A stretch of 64,000 bases of DNA from Akkermansiaceae bacterium UBA2381. GTDB lineage: Bacteria > Verrucomicrobiota > Verrucomicrobiia > Verrucomicrobiales > DEV007. The stretch lies in NCBI GenBank assembly GCA_002344215.1, contig DDSV01000058.1, positions 78,157 through 142,156 of the forward strand, in the 5' to 3' direction. Made by a program: the position numbers and the translations under genes. Below, piece after piece: positions 1 to 9,072 of the stretch (within the stretch, counting starts at the first letter, position 1; each line of letters begins with the position of its first letter). Below the pieces are notes generated by a model. It did no database searches and was not told the DNA's origin. It was given only the letters and a program-made list of their open reading frames with translations.

Positions 1-839
1 ACAATTGAATCCGCGTTCAGGGCAACTTGAACATAGGCGTCATAGCGGGAGTACTCAAGCGGCACGGGACGCAGTTGAAAAGCCGTTATTCCCGCATTAG
101 TCGCTTCGGGGAGCGCCAGATTGAGCTCGTGGATAACGGGAGACATTTCCTTTTCCGATTCAGCGACCGGAAGCAAGGTCTCTCCGTCGCCGGGAACCTC
201 ATCACCTGCCGTCGTAACCTCCCCGGTTACTGACGTATCTACCTTAACGACGGGATGATCACTCGCGTGCCAGATCGCCGAAGGCGAATCGAGTCCTGCA
301 ATCATCGTTGCGGTTTCAATCGCCGAATCAGTTCTCTCCGCCATCGGTCTCGTCTCCACCCCGTCAAGACGAGAAAGGAGCTCACGTCTTTTCAGGGTTC
401 GGGGCTGAATTACTTCCGGGCGAACATCATAAACGATCAACGCAACACCGACTTCCTCCGGCACTTTTTTGAGCCTTTCTTTCAATATCCTCTTGGCGGC
501 ATCCATCCGGGTCTCACCGGATTGATCCCTTACATCCATCGAAGCTGACCGATCCAGCAGGATCACAACGGTTCGATACTGATCGGCATCGTCCTGCCTG
601 ACAATGAATCGTGACAGAACGAAAACCGCTATCATGAGCATCAACATCGTCAGTATAAATGAGAGGAGCTTTTTCAGACGCCTGAGCCAGGCCGATTCCT
701 GATGCTCCTGAGCCAGAGTCTTGAAAAAGACCAGAGTTGGAACCTTGATCTTTTTTGAACGGCGACGAAAAAGATAGAGGAGCACAGGGATGAACCCGAG
801 CAAAAGCAACCACAAGGAACCTGGATTGAGAAACTGCAT
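1..839 (-). CDS. BatA/VWA-domain membrane protein (C-terminus beyond window)
   Basis: Reading the minus strand from the ATG at 839 gives 279 open codons that run off the window edge. The start shows the BatA N-terminal pattern: an N-terminal membrane helix (about residues 8-24), a basic stretch FRRRSKK, a second helix (about 58-80), then a von Willebrand A domain whose metal site reads DRSAS (residues 96-100). BatA-type proteins sit in the inner membrane and work with MoxR chaperones and DUF58 proteins, but their exact task is not settled. The gene follows DUF58 by 12 bases and is the last visible gene of the operon. Family and partial state are seen; function is inferred from the family. Confidence 0.85.
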   Translation of the reverse strand, partial: MQFLNPGSLWLLLLGFIPVLLYLFRRRSKKIKVPTLVFFKTLAQEHQESAWLRRLKKLLSFILTMLMLMIAVFVLSRFIVRQDDADQYRTVVILLDRSASMDVRDQSGETRMDAAKRILKERLKKVPEEVGVALIVYDVRPEVIQPRTLKRRELLSRLDGVETRPMAERTDSAIETATMIAGLDSPSAIWHASDHPVVKVDTSVTGEVTTAGDEVPGDGETLLPVAESEKEMSPVIHELNLALPEATNAGITAFQLRPVPLEYSRYDAYVQVALNADSI

Positions 840-851
840 TCGAAACCCGGT

Positions 852-1772
852 TTAGTTGCTCCCTGCAAGAGCAGAACCCCGAGAAAGCAAGTCGAGGAAC
901 AACTCGTCGAAGGGGAAGTCCGTCCGCCATCGCTGGTAATCGATCTGCCGCGACTGACACGACTTCTCGATGTCATCCAGAAATGCCTGAAAGGTTAACT
1001 CGTAGCGTTCGCGGTCCCGTGGTGTAAACCACATGCGCCGCTGTTCCTGCGTTTCCACATCAAGAAGCTCGATCTCACCCTCAACATCGGGTTTCTCCTC
1101 CCAGGGGTGAAATATCTGAATAAAGTGCACTTCGCCCGGCCACGCGCTCGCATGACGAATTGCCTCTCTGGCTTCATTGACATCGCGCCCGTAAAGGTCT
1201 GAGATCACAAATATAATTCCATAGCGTCTTCGTCCCGGCTGAAAGTCCTGAAAACTGCGATTCAAATCGGTCAGTCCCCCGAACTTCAACTCCCGGGCAA
1301 AGTCGAGGACCCGCTGGAGACTCCCCTGCCCCTTCATGGGTGGCAAAGGATCGGCGATCCTTTGCCCGAGCGAATACAAGCTTACCCGGTGATGCCCGAC
1401 GAGGCCCATATAACCAAGAGCAACCGCAAGCTTGAGACTGGTGAGGCGCTTCTCCGGGAACGGTTCAACCATTGAACCGCTGGTATCCACGATGATGTGA
1501 ACATGAAACTCCTGAATCTCCTCGTAGAGCCTGACAAAAAGCCTATCAAGGCGGGCATATAGCCTCCAGTCAATTGACCGATAGTCATCTTTCGGAGTGT
1601 AATGACGAAAATCTTTAAACTCCCGCGTAAAACCGGTTGCCGGAGTCGACTGAAGCCCCTTGCGACGCAACTGCTTACGCTTCCTCAATCTCAGGAAGAG
1701 CGCCCGGAGGCGATCAAGAAAATCGGCATCGAAGAGGTCCTCCTGAGAGGTTGTAATGTCAGTTTCAGGCAT
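852..1772 (-). CDS. DUF58 domain protein
   Basis: A 306-residue soluble protein. The DUF58 signature lies at about residues 55-90 (DFRHYTPKDDYRSIDW, then VRLYEEIQE), followed by a VWA-like fold with DTSGSM matching the metal-site pattern DxSxS. DUF58 proteins are regular partners of MoxR AAA+ ATPases and BatA-like VWA proteins, and the order MoxR - (TPR/PQQ) - DUF58 - BatA here fits. Only 6 bases separate it from the upstream 1404-codon gene and 12 from the downstream one, so it is surely co-transcribed. Its molecular role is unknown; assembly or quality control of envelope complexes is the usual proposal. Confidence 0.92.
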   Translation of the reverse strand: MPETDITTSQEDLFDADFLDRLRALFLRLRKRKQLRRKGLQSTPATGFTREFKDFRHYTPKDDYRSIDWRLYARLDRLFVRLYEEIQEFHVHIIVDTSGSMVEPFPEKRLTSLKLAVALGYMGLVGHHRVSLYSLGQRIADPLPPMKGQGSLQRVLDFARELKFGGLTDLNRSFQDFQPGRRRYGIIFVISDLYGRDVNEAREAIRHASAWPGEVHFIQIFHPWEEKPDVEGEIELLDVETQEQRRMWFTPRDRERYELTFQAFLDDIEKSCQSRQIDYQRWRTDFPFDELFLDLLSRGSALAGSN

Positions 1773-1778
1773 GATGGC

Positions 1779-4700
1779 TCAGGGTACTGGCGGCGGCCCG
1801 GGTAGAGGAGTCGATGGCGGAACCGTTAATGTTTCAGCCTCTAGGCAGACAAGGGTACGTCCCTCGAACGAGGTGATATACTGTTTCTCAGAAATCAAAT
1901 CACCAACCGGAAATACGAATGGCGGGGCCCCGTCCTCTTTGCGCCGAATCAACCCCTGCCACACGGGTTCTACTCCTTTGGATAATGACTCGTGAATACC
2001 CGAGGCGCGAAGGTAGTCGACCAGCTCGGGAGGAAAACCTGTCTGACCGACTATCTGACCCGTAATTGCATTAACCACTTTCATCCCCTGCAGGCCGCGA
2101 ACCAAAAGCTGGTTTCCGACGAGAGTTGCCCTTAATGTTGCCGGGTCGCCCAGATCTCGAACCGTGACTTGAGAGATTCTCCGGCTTTGAAAGTCCAGGT
2201 GGAGGAGAAACTCACCGTTAAGAAACCAGACATGGTTTCCGGTCTGGCCCAGAAAAGTTCCGTCCGCCGGAAGTTCAGTTGAAGCCACCGGAAGGCGGGT
2301 TGAGATCCTCCGAACTTTTCCCTGATGCATTAGGAGCAGATACCCCTCGGAGATGACGGCAAAACTGGCCTCGTCGCTCTTGATTCGGGACTCCGCCCAG
2401 AACACGGCCGGACTCAGCAGAGTGGCTGGACCCCGAAGGAACTCGCTCGGGTTCAGTAATCCCCCGCTCGCTTTGGATTGGAAATCATACATGCTGATCC
2501 CGGAAACATCCCGACTGCTCGCGCCTGAATCAGTCGCCACGGATTCTGTAGGAATCTTCACGGGCGAGTCATTGCCCGCATCGGAACTTTCCTCCCTCTC
2601 TTTTCTTATCTTGATCGGGAAGACTGCAGACTCTTCACCGCCAAAACGCCAGACAACCTTCCCGCTCTCGACTTCGGCAATAATCGATTCCGCCCCATAA
2701 GCAAAAACATGACCGCTGTTGACGGTCAGCCCCGAGTTTAACGAAAGCACTTCCCCTCCAGCCTTTGATGGATCACCGGATGTCGCGAGATTCCAAACCA
2801 GTTTTCCCGAGATAACATCAAAACAACAAAGACCTCCAGAACCGGGATCAAATACAACGGCCTTTTGACCATCGATGGCAAACGTGGTTTCCGCGTGGGC
2901 GCCCCTTTCGGAGCGACTGGACTTTCGAGATGATGAAAAGGGAAGCGGTGCGGTCCAAAGTGTCTCTCCATCCAAAACCGAGAATGCCTTTATCTCATTT
3001 CCCGGAATCAGGAAAAACCGATCTCCAGCGACAGCGAAGGGTGGTGGCGCCTTACCCGAAAGTATCTTTCCGGCGGGTTTAGGAGCGAACCGCCCGTACC
3101 GGGGAAACTCACGAAACGCATTCGGCATCAGCCGCTCGCCTGACTCCGCCGCTCCATAGAACTTTCGCCACAACAGCTTACCTGACTCCGCGTCAAGAAC
3201 ATGGATGTAACTCCTGTCATCAAAGACCACAAGCCTGTTTCCCGAACGAAGCGACTGTATCAATGTTGCCCCCTGAGGCAGCTCAAAAGCCCACTTCATC
3301 AATGGATCGTTCAGGAGAAATCCAAATGTTATCCCGGCTTCATCCCCGGCGGAAAGCCTCGGCGCAAGGAAGTCAGACGCTGAATTAACAGACAGAGCGA
3401 GCCCGTCAGGAAAAAAAACCGTCTCAATCTTTCCGGCCGAGGCACGCTCTCTGAATCGCGCGATTGCCTCCGAGGCGTCCTCTGAGCGCCCCAGTCGCGT
3501 CAGAACAAGCGCTCTGGTCCAATCCGCCCACAGCATGGAATCAGGAAGCACGTCCTCCCGCTCAAGAGAGGCAAGCAATGGAAGGATGTTTTCAAGCTCT
3601 GTCTCTCCTGAAGCCATTAAGGTGGAAATTGACCTCCAGTACGAAGCATTCAAATGATCGGCAAGCGAGCGGTTCGAAACTTCACGCAACCGCACTCCAG
3701 CCTCACCATTTTGCAACGAGCGTATCACCGATCGGAAGATGGTCTCCTGTCTTAGGGAAACTAACAAGAGAAGGCGCTTTTCCCAGCTCAGAAGATCTCC
3801 CGGTTCGAGACGGTTAATCGTGGCAGTTGCCACCTCAGCCTCCTTGATAAACCCGTACTCAATAAGCGCTTCCGAGGCCTCACGAAGCAGCGAAGTGGAA
3901 TCGATTTCAGTAAGATCGATTCCACCCATCAGATCCTGGGCAAGATCGACCCTCTGATTTCGATGATAGACAAGAGCCCTTCTTAATTCGTAATCGAGTC
4001 GATTTGCCGGATCTTCCGCAGCAAGCGCCTTCAGCTGATCTTCCAACTCGGCTGCCGAACCCGGGGCATTCTCAAGGACACCGACAAGGAACCCCCTGAG
4101 TCTCAGCCGCAGCTTTTCATCGAGCCCGGGCTGAATCAGTTGCTCCCTGATCCCGCTCGCGACGCGATCTGTAAAAAGCTGCTTTTTTCCCACTTCGCAA
4201 AGGATGAGAAATTTTTCAACTTTATCCTCAGTCCATTTGCCGTCAGAAAAGCTGAATCGATTCTGCTCCGAATCAAAAAAGCGGGAGAGGCTCTCAATCT
4301 TTCGATGCGCCTCAACAGAAACGTTCAACCACTGCCGGTAGCGCTCCGCCGTATCGGTCATTTCCCGCACCACGCTGATCTGCTGATTCGATGAGGCGAC
4401 ATCCCCCATGGAGGCAAGGATCTCGATTAGCGCAAGATTGAGTTCAAAGTGTCCCGATTCGACCGAAAGCTTACCTGTGACAACAAGACGGGCGGCATTG
4501 AAGAACTCCTCTTGAATCAAAAAACGCGCGAGATCGAGAACGTTCGCTGCATCAGCCTCCGCCGGGTTGATCAGCCGAACCATTCTTTCAACCCCTTCCG
4601 CCGAGTTGACCGCCAAATAGACTTCGGCAAGCTCACGGGCAACATCCAGACGTGAAGGATGATTCCGGACATAACGTTCGAGATAGGGGGCTGCCGCATC

Positions 4701-5993
4701 GATCCGCTCGATACTCCTCAGGTAGCGCTGAAGCTCAAGGATACGATCAGAAACCTCCTCAGCCGGAAGACCCGCCACAACCACCTTAAAATCCTGCTCT
4801 GCGGCGGAATCCTTTCCCTGCGCATAGTTCACCTTAACGAGCCGGAACCTCAGATCAATCCGGTCCGGGAAAGTTTCGAGCCTCTTCTCAAGGAATTGTG
4901 AGTAAGAGGGCGAATCCGGACTGGTTTCAAACAGTTCAAGCAGTCGCGATTCAACCAATTGGGAATTCGGGAGAACCAGCATTGCATCGACGAGACACTT
5001 CACCGCGCCCGCCGAATCTTCACTGGCAACCAGTGCCTCAGCGTAATCAAGAATCACTGCCTCACTTGCCGGGTTCTTCCGATAAGCCTCTTCAAGATTG
5101 GCCAGTAGCTCTTTTCGTTCTTCATCAGAACCCAGGATACTGACACGCAAACTCATTATCTCCCGCCTTCGCCAGTGGTCCGGAGCCAGCTTCTTGAGAA
5201 GCGTCTCCAGCATTCGTCCGGCATCGGCGGAATTTCCCAGCCTGGCAAGAGCACCTGAAAGCATCAGATCCGCTTGAATCTCGGCATCCGGGGCGAGGCG
5301 CAGTGATCTCGCCTTGTTGATCGCGGCAATACTCGACTCCCAGAACTGATATCGCTGCATCAGCCCGGCCAAGTCCATCAAATCCTCAGAAGACTGACCT
5401 TCCTGCGCGAGAAGTTTATCGAACTGAACCTTCGCTAAATCCCTCACCTCCCCACTCTCAGTGAGAAGGAGAAGTTGATCGAGCCAATCGTTTCGCCTCG
5501 CCGGATTCGTCTCCAGATCAATAGCCCGCGAGAGCGCCTCCGGAGCCCGGGCATCACCCCGCTCCTCCAGAAATTTGAAGAAGACATACTGAAGCGGAGC
5601 GAACTCCGGATGAAGGGGAACGGCCGAAGCAATCAACTCATCGGCTCCGCCGCGGTCGACGCGACGCAGGAGCCTTATCATTACTGTCTTTGCCCCGGCA
5701 TCGTCCGGATACTGTTCGATATGGCTCCGGTAAAGTCCGATCAGTTCATCCTCCCGCTCGGCACTGCGGTAAAGCTTGACCAGAGAATCGAGAGGAGAAT
5801 CCAACAGAGGATCATAGTGTAATGCAGTTCGGAACTGAAGAGAGCTCTCGAGGAACTGTTCCTCGGTCAGTTCCTGGGAATTGCCGCGCAAGGAAATGGC
5901 CAGAGCAAGACAGAGAAATGCCAGCCGCATTCCTAACCTCCCTCTCTTAAGCTCACGTTCCATCATCCTTTTCCTTCCCGGGAAATCGATCAA
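1779..5993 (-). CDS. Giant secreted TPR - PQQ-propeller protein
   Basis: A 1404-codon gene. A hydrophobic signal segment, MRLAFLCLALAISL, starts at residue 22, so a start at one of the internal Mets before it is possible. Residues about 40-800 are all-helical TPR/alpha-solenoid-like. From about 860 to 1390 the chain changes to beta-propeller blades of PQQ type, with repeats such as AESGKLLWRK, LDGETLWTAPL, VISGKLVWNL and VESGKVVWRF. The start codon overlaps the moxR stop (ATGA, 5990-5993), so translation is probably coupled. It probably acts as a periplasmic or outer-envelope scaffold. Placement between moxR and the DUF58 gene is unusual. The architecture is read directly from sequence; no enzymatic role can be assigned. 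Confidence 0.85.
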   Translation of the reverse strand: MIDFPGRKRMMERELKRGRLGMRLAFLCLALAISLRGNSQELTEEQFLESSLQFRTALHYDPLLDSPLDSLVKLYRSAEREDELIGLYRSHIEQYPDDAGAKTVMIRLLRRVDRGGADELIASAVPLHPEFAPLQYVFFKFLEERGDARAPEALSRAIDLETNPARRNDWLDQLLLLTESGEVRDLAKVQFDKLLAQEGQSSEDLMDLAGLMQRYQFWESSIAAINKARSLRLAPDAEIQADLMLSGALARLGNSADAGRMLETLLKKLAPDHWRRREIMSLRVSILGSDEERKELLANLEEAYRKNPASEAVILDYAEALVASEDSAGAVKCLVDAMLVLPNSQLVESRLLELFETSPDSPSYSQFLEKRLETFPDRIDLRFRLVKVNYAQGKDSAAEQDFKVVVAGLPAEEVSDRILELQRYLRSIERIDAAAPYLERYVRNHPSRLDVARELAEVYLAVNSAEGVERMVRLINPAEADAANVLDLARFLIQEEFFNAARLVVTGKLSVESGHFELNLALIEILASMGDVASSNQQISVVREMTDTAERYRQWLNVSVEAHRKIESLSRFFDSEQNRFSFSDGKWTEDKVEKFLILCEVGKKQLFTDRVASGIREQLIQPGLDEKLRLRLRGFLVGVLENAPGSAAELEDQLKALAAEDPANRLDYELRRALVYHRNQRVDLAQDLMGGIDLTEIDSTSLLREASEALIEYGFIKEAEVATATINRLEPGDLLSWEKRLLLLVSLRQETIFRSVIRSLQNGEAGVRLREVSNRSLADHLNASYWRSISTLMASGETELENILPLLASLEREDVLPDSMLWADWTRALVLTRLGRSEDASEAIARFRERASAGKIETVFFPDGLALSVNSASDFLAPRLSAGDEAGITFGFLLNDPLMKWAFELPQGATLIQSLRSGNRLVVFDDRSYIHVLDAESGKLLWRKFYGAAESGERLMPNAFREFPRYGRFAPKPAGKILSGKAPPPFAVAGDRFFLIPGNEIKAFSVLDGETLWTAPLPFSSSRKSSRSERGAHAETTFAIDGQKAVVFDPGSGGLCCFDVISGKLVWNLATSGDPSKAGGEVLSLNSGLTVNSGHVFAYGAESIIAEVESGKVVWRFGGEESAVFPIKIRKEREESSDAGNDSPVKIPTESVATDSGASSRDVSGISMYDFQSKASGGLLNPSEFLRGPATLLSPAVFWAESRIKSDEASFAVISEGYLLLMHQGKVRRISTRLPVASTELPADGTFLGQTGNHVWFLNGEFLLHLDFQSRRISQVTVRDLGDPATLRATLVGNQLLVRGLQGMKVVNAITGQIVGQTGFPPELVDYLRASGIHESLSKGVEPVWQGLIRRKEDGAPPFVFPVGDLISEKQYITSFEGRTLVCLEAETLTVPPSTPLPGPPPVP

Positions 5994-6994
5994 ACGGAAA
6001 CCGTTTCTGAAAGGGAAAGGACCACCTCTGCGACGAGTTCGTCTACATTTCTGGACTCGGCCTCTCCCTGGAAGTTTAGAATAACACGGTGACGGAGAGC
6101 AGGAAGTGCCACTCGCTTGATATCTTCAATGGAGACAGCGGTGCGACGATCGAGCGCACAATGAATTCTTGCTCCGCGAATCAGAGCCTGCATCCCGCGA
6201 GGACTGGCACCATAACTTACATAGCGCTCCACGCCCCGCGTTGCCCCCTCGTCCCCGGGGTGGGTGGCGAGAACCAGCCTGGCCGCATACTCATTGACGT
6301 GGTCGGCAACCGGTACCTCTGCAACGATCTTCTGAAACTCCACCAGTTCATTCCCATTGAGAACTCTCTCCAGTTCAGGGATATCGAACGAGGAAGTTCG
6401 CTTTGAAATCTCAACGAGGGTAGCACGATCAGGAAACGGAACCCTAAGTTTGAAGAGAAACCGATCAGCCTGAGCCTCAGGAAGCGGATACGTTCCCTCC
6501 ATCTCCATCGGGTTCTGCGTTGCCATGACAAAAAACGGTTTGGGTAATGGCAGGGTTTCGCCACCAGCCGTCACGCCACCTTCCTGCATCACCTCAAGCA
6601 GCGCCGCCTGCGTTTTCGGGGTGGCGCGATTCACCTCGTCGACGAGAACCAGGTTCGCAAAAACAGGTCCCTTTTCAAAGTGCATGACCCGTCTGCCCTC
6701 TTCGTTCTCATTGACGATATGAGTTCCAAGAATGTCCGCAGGCATCAGATCTGGTGTGCACTGAATCCGGCCCGGAGTAAGTCCAAGAACCCGCGAAAGA
6801 GTCTGCACCAGAAAGGTTTTCCCGAGACCCGGGACACCCTCGAGGAGAACATGTCCCCGCGAGAAAACCGCCACAAGAACATCAGTGAGCAATTCGTCAT
6901 AGCCGACGATCGCCTTCTGAATTTCGTCCTTCAGTGCATAAAATCTTTCTCTGAAGCGTTCGAGATCGCCACCAAGTTCTTCGCTGTTTCTCAT
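5990..6994 (-). CDS. MoxR family AAA+ ATPase
   Basis: A 334-residue AAA+ ATPase of the MoxR type. Walker A is GVPGLGKT (residues 53-60), Walker B is LVLVDE (116-121) followed by VNRATPKTQAALLE, and the sensor-like MATQNPMEMEGTYPLPEAQ segment is typical of the family. MoxR proteins act as chaperones that insert cofactors into, or activate, partner complexes that often contain VWA proteins. Here DUF58 and BatA/VWA partners lie downstream, separated only by the TPR-PQQ gene, whose start overlaps this stop by 4 bases. Upstream lies the membrane protein gene, 67 bases away. Length and motifs are normal for the family. Confidence 0.96.
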   Translation of the reverse strand: MRNSEELGGDLERFRERFYALKDEIQKAIVGYDELLTDVLVAVFSRGHVLLEGVPGLGKTFLVQTLSRVLGLTPGRIQCTPDLMPADILGTHIVNENEEGRRVMHFEKGPVFANLVLVDEVNRATPKTQAALLEVMQEGGVTAGGETLPLPKPFFVMATQNPMEMEGTYPLPEAQADRFLFKLRVPFPDRATLVEISKRTSSFDIPELERVLNGNELVEFQKIVAEVPVADHVNEYAARLVLATHPGDEGATRGVERYVSYGASPRGMQALIRGARIHCALDRRTAVSIEDIKRVALPALRHRVILNFQGEAESRNVDELVAEVVLSLSETVSV

Positions 6995-7061
6995 ATAAAT
7001 TTCAAATTAGATTTCCTTCCGGCCCGGCGGTCATCCCGATATCATATAGATCCGGCGCCGC

Positions 7062-9029
7062 TTATTCAGTTGAACTGTTCTCGAACTGCTGTCGAATCCC
7101 GGAAAAGTATCGCAGGACGTGCTGCTTTCTGGACATGGGCAGTGACTGTTCATCGAGAGCCTCTTCCTCCACCGCAATAAAGTCGGTGATTACTTCCTGG
7201 AGAGACCGGTCGGATTTTTCCGATCTTGCCTGTCCTTCCACAGACCGCAACACTGAATCTCCCGACTGATTCGCCTGAGCGACCACCTTGGCGTCTTCTG
7301 TCGCCTTGATTGACTCTGAGGCATCATCCACGAGTTCGGCAGTTCCGCTTCCAGCCTGATCCCCGCCCTGGCCCGATTGCGATGATGCCCCGGCTGCAGC
7401 GCTCATGCCAGCACCGGGGGATGCATCCCCGGGCTCTGTCCCCGGAACTGGAGCACTCAGCATTCCTCCTGATCCTTCGCCTTCGCGTGAGGTGTCGCTC
7501 ATTCCGAGTCCCGATCCGGATTTGCCATCCTTTGGCTCCTCTCCGGGAACAGGCGCGGAAAAGGACTCTTGTCCCTGACCATCCTTATCACCCGCTTCAT
7601 TTTTTCCATTCGATAAACCTGGCGCAGGTGATTTCTTCTCACCCGGCTTTTGATCTGACGGCGCGGCAGCAAGACTTGGGGCCGACTTGCCCCCCTCCGC
7701 AGGATTCGGCATCGCGAGGCCGGGCATTTCTCCCGGCTTCGCACTTCCGCCGGAGTCTGAGTCGAGGGGGCGAAGTCCCTGACTTGATTCACTTTTGCTT
7801 GAGCCTGCCGCTTCAGCGATTTGTTCCATCTTCTGGAGTTCACTACCGCTGATTTCCCCCCCGGCTTCTCGAAGACTTTCGGCCAGTTGTTCCAGTTCCC
7901 GGATCGTTTCCTCCCGTCCTGCCATTTCCCGAAAATGCTTCGAGAGTTCCTCAAATTCCCGGGCGGCGGTCTTTGTTTGCGCGTTCTGCATTTTCGCAGA
8001 GGCATTCCCGAATCGTTCCCCTACCGGCCTTGTCAAATCAAGATCAAGAGCAGCCTTCATGATGGCCTCAAGCGAACGGGTCAGGCGTTCCTCAGTGTCC
8101 CGTTTAATCTTCGGGTCATCAAAAACCTCCTTCAAGCGCATCGCCTCATCGGCCGCCGGCATGGCCGCCTTGTCCGCGATGAGGAGACTCAGATCGGCGG
8201 TATCAGGATGCCGGGCCATTTCCTCCAGCATTTGCGAAGAGGCCCATACATCCGCATAGCGTTCCAGATTTTTGGCCAACCGTTCCGCGGCACCGGCTTG
8301 TGCATCAAGCGTCTCAAGCATTTCCCCGGCGGTCAGTCCATCCGGATTGGCCAACTTATCCGCCGCCGATTCCACTTCGACCCCGAGGGCAATCAATGCC
8401 TTCTTTTCATCTTCCGTCATCTCACCGAACTCGCCGACTCGCTTCGCCTCGCGACGAAGTTCCTCCGCCTGCATGACGGCGGCGTCCTTCATTCCATCGG
8501 TCAATTCGAGGTCGCGGGAATCAGGAGGAATTCTCATCCACGGTGACAGCGCAAAAACCATGGCGATCAGGGGCGGTAACCACGCCCACTTGAGAGACGG
8601 AAGAGGAAACACAGGAGGAATGGACCCGACCGCCTTATCGATTAACACGGCGCTCTTTTCCAGGTGCAGCGTTTGCGCTTCCGTCCGCGAAGGCAGGTTC
8701 AGGAATTCCCATGCCGATGAAAAGCGGTCTTTCCACGCCCCTTTTCGATCAAGAAGAAGCAAGGCGGCCTCCGTTTTCGGGAGACGAAACGCCGCAAATA
8801 ACCCCAGAATCACCAACCAGAGAAAAAAGACTCCGCCGATAATCATCCATTCGTCTTCACGCCAATGAGCAAAAAGGCGAAAGCCAAGAGTGAGAGAAAA
8901 AGCAATCGCTCCGACGACGAGATGGCTTCGGCGTATCCCGGAAGCGAGGCGGATCCCGATGATCCGCCGACGAACCGCCGAGGAAGCAGCAAGGTAACCG
9001 GAACGTTGTTGGTCGATATCCAAGATCAA
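7062..9029 (-). CDS. DUF4175-like membrane protein with low-complexity region
   Basis: A 655-residue protein. Two membrane helices lie near the N-terminus (about 36-54 and 60-80), followed by a third at about 150-170. A helical, charged domain rich in Glu, Ala and Arg covers about 180-420. Then comes a long Ser/Gly/Pro/Ala-rich stretch (about 430-590) and a short helical C-terminus. The layout resembles DUF4175-type proteins found next to MoxR-DUF58-BatA operons in Bacteroidetes and PVC bacteria, but this assignment is by layout and context only. It probably sits in the inner membrane with a large periplasmic part. It lies 67 bases upstream of moxR in the same direction. Confidence 0.75.
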   Translation of the reverse strand: MILDIDQQRSGYLAASSAVRRRIIGIRLASGIRRSHLVVGAIAFSLTLGFRLFAHWREDEWMIIGGVFFLWLVILGLFAAFRLPKTEAALLLLDRKGAWKDRFSSAWEFLNLPSRTEAQTLHLEKSAVLIDKAVGSIPPVFPLPSLKWAWLPPLIAMVFALSPWMRIPPDSRDLELTDGMKDAAVMQAEELRREAKRVGEFGEMTEDEKKALIALGVEVESAADKLANPDGLTAGEMLETLDAQAGAAERLAKNLERYADVWASSQMLEEMARHPDTADLSLLIADKAAMPAADEAMRLKEVFDDPKIKRDTEERLTRSLEAIMKAALDLDLTRPVGERFGNASAKMQNAQTKTAAREFEELSKHFREMAGREETIRELEQLAESLREAGGEISGSELQKMEQIAEAAGSSKSESSQGLRPLDSDSGGSAKPGEMPGLAMPNPAEGGKSAPSLAAAPSDQKPGEKKSPAPGLSNGKNEAGDKDGQGQESFSAPVPGEEPKDGKSGSGLGMSDTSREGEGSGGMLSAPVPGTEPGDASPGAGMSAAAGASSQSGQGGDQAGSGTAELVDDASESIKATEDAKVVAQANQSGDSVLRSVEGQARSEKSDRSLQEVITDFIAVEEEALDEQSLPMSRKQHVLRYFSGIRQQFENSSTE

Positions 9030-9072
9030 AAAATGGTGTCGTTCGTTGCCGGACCGGGGCGCTTCGCCGGAC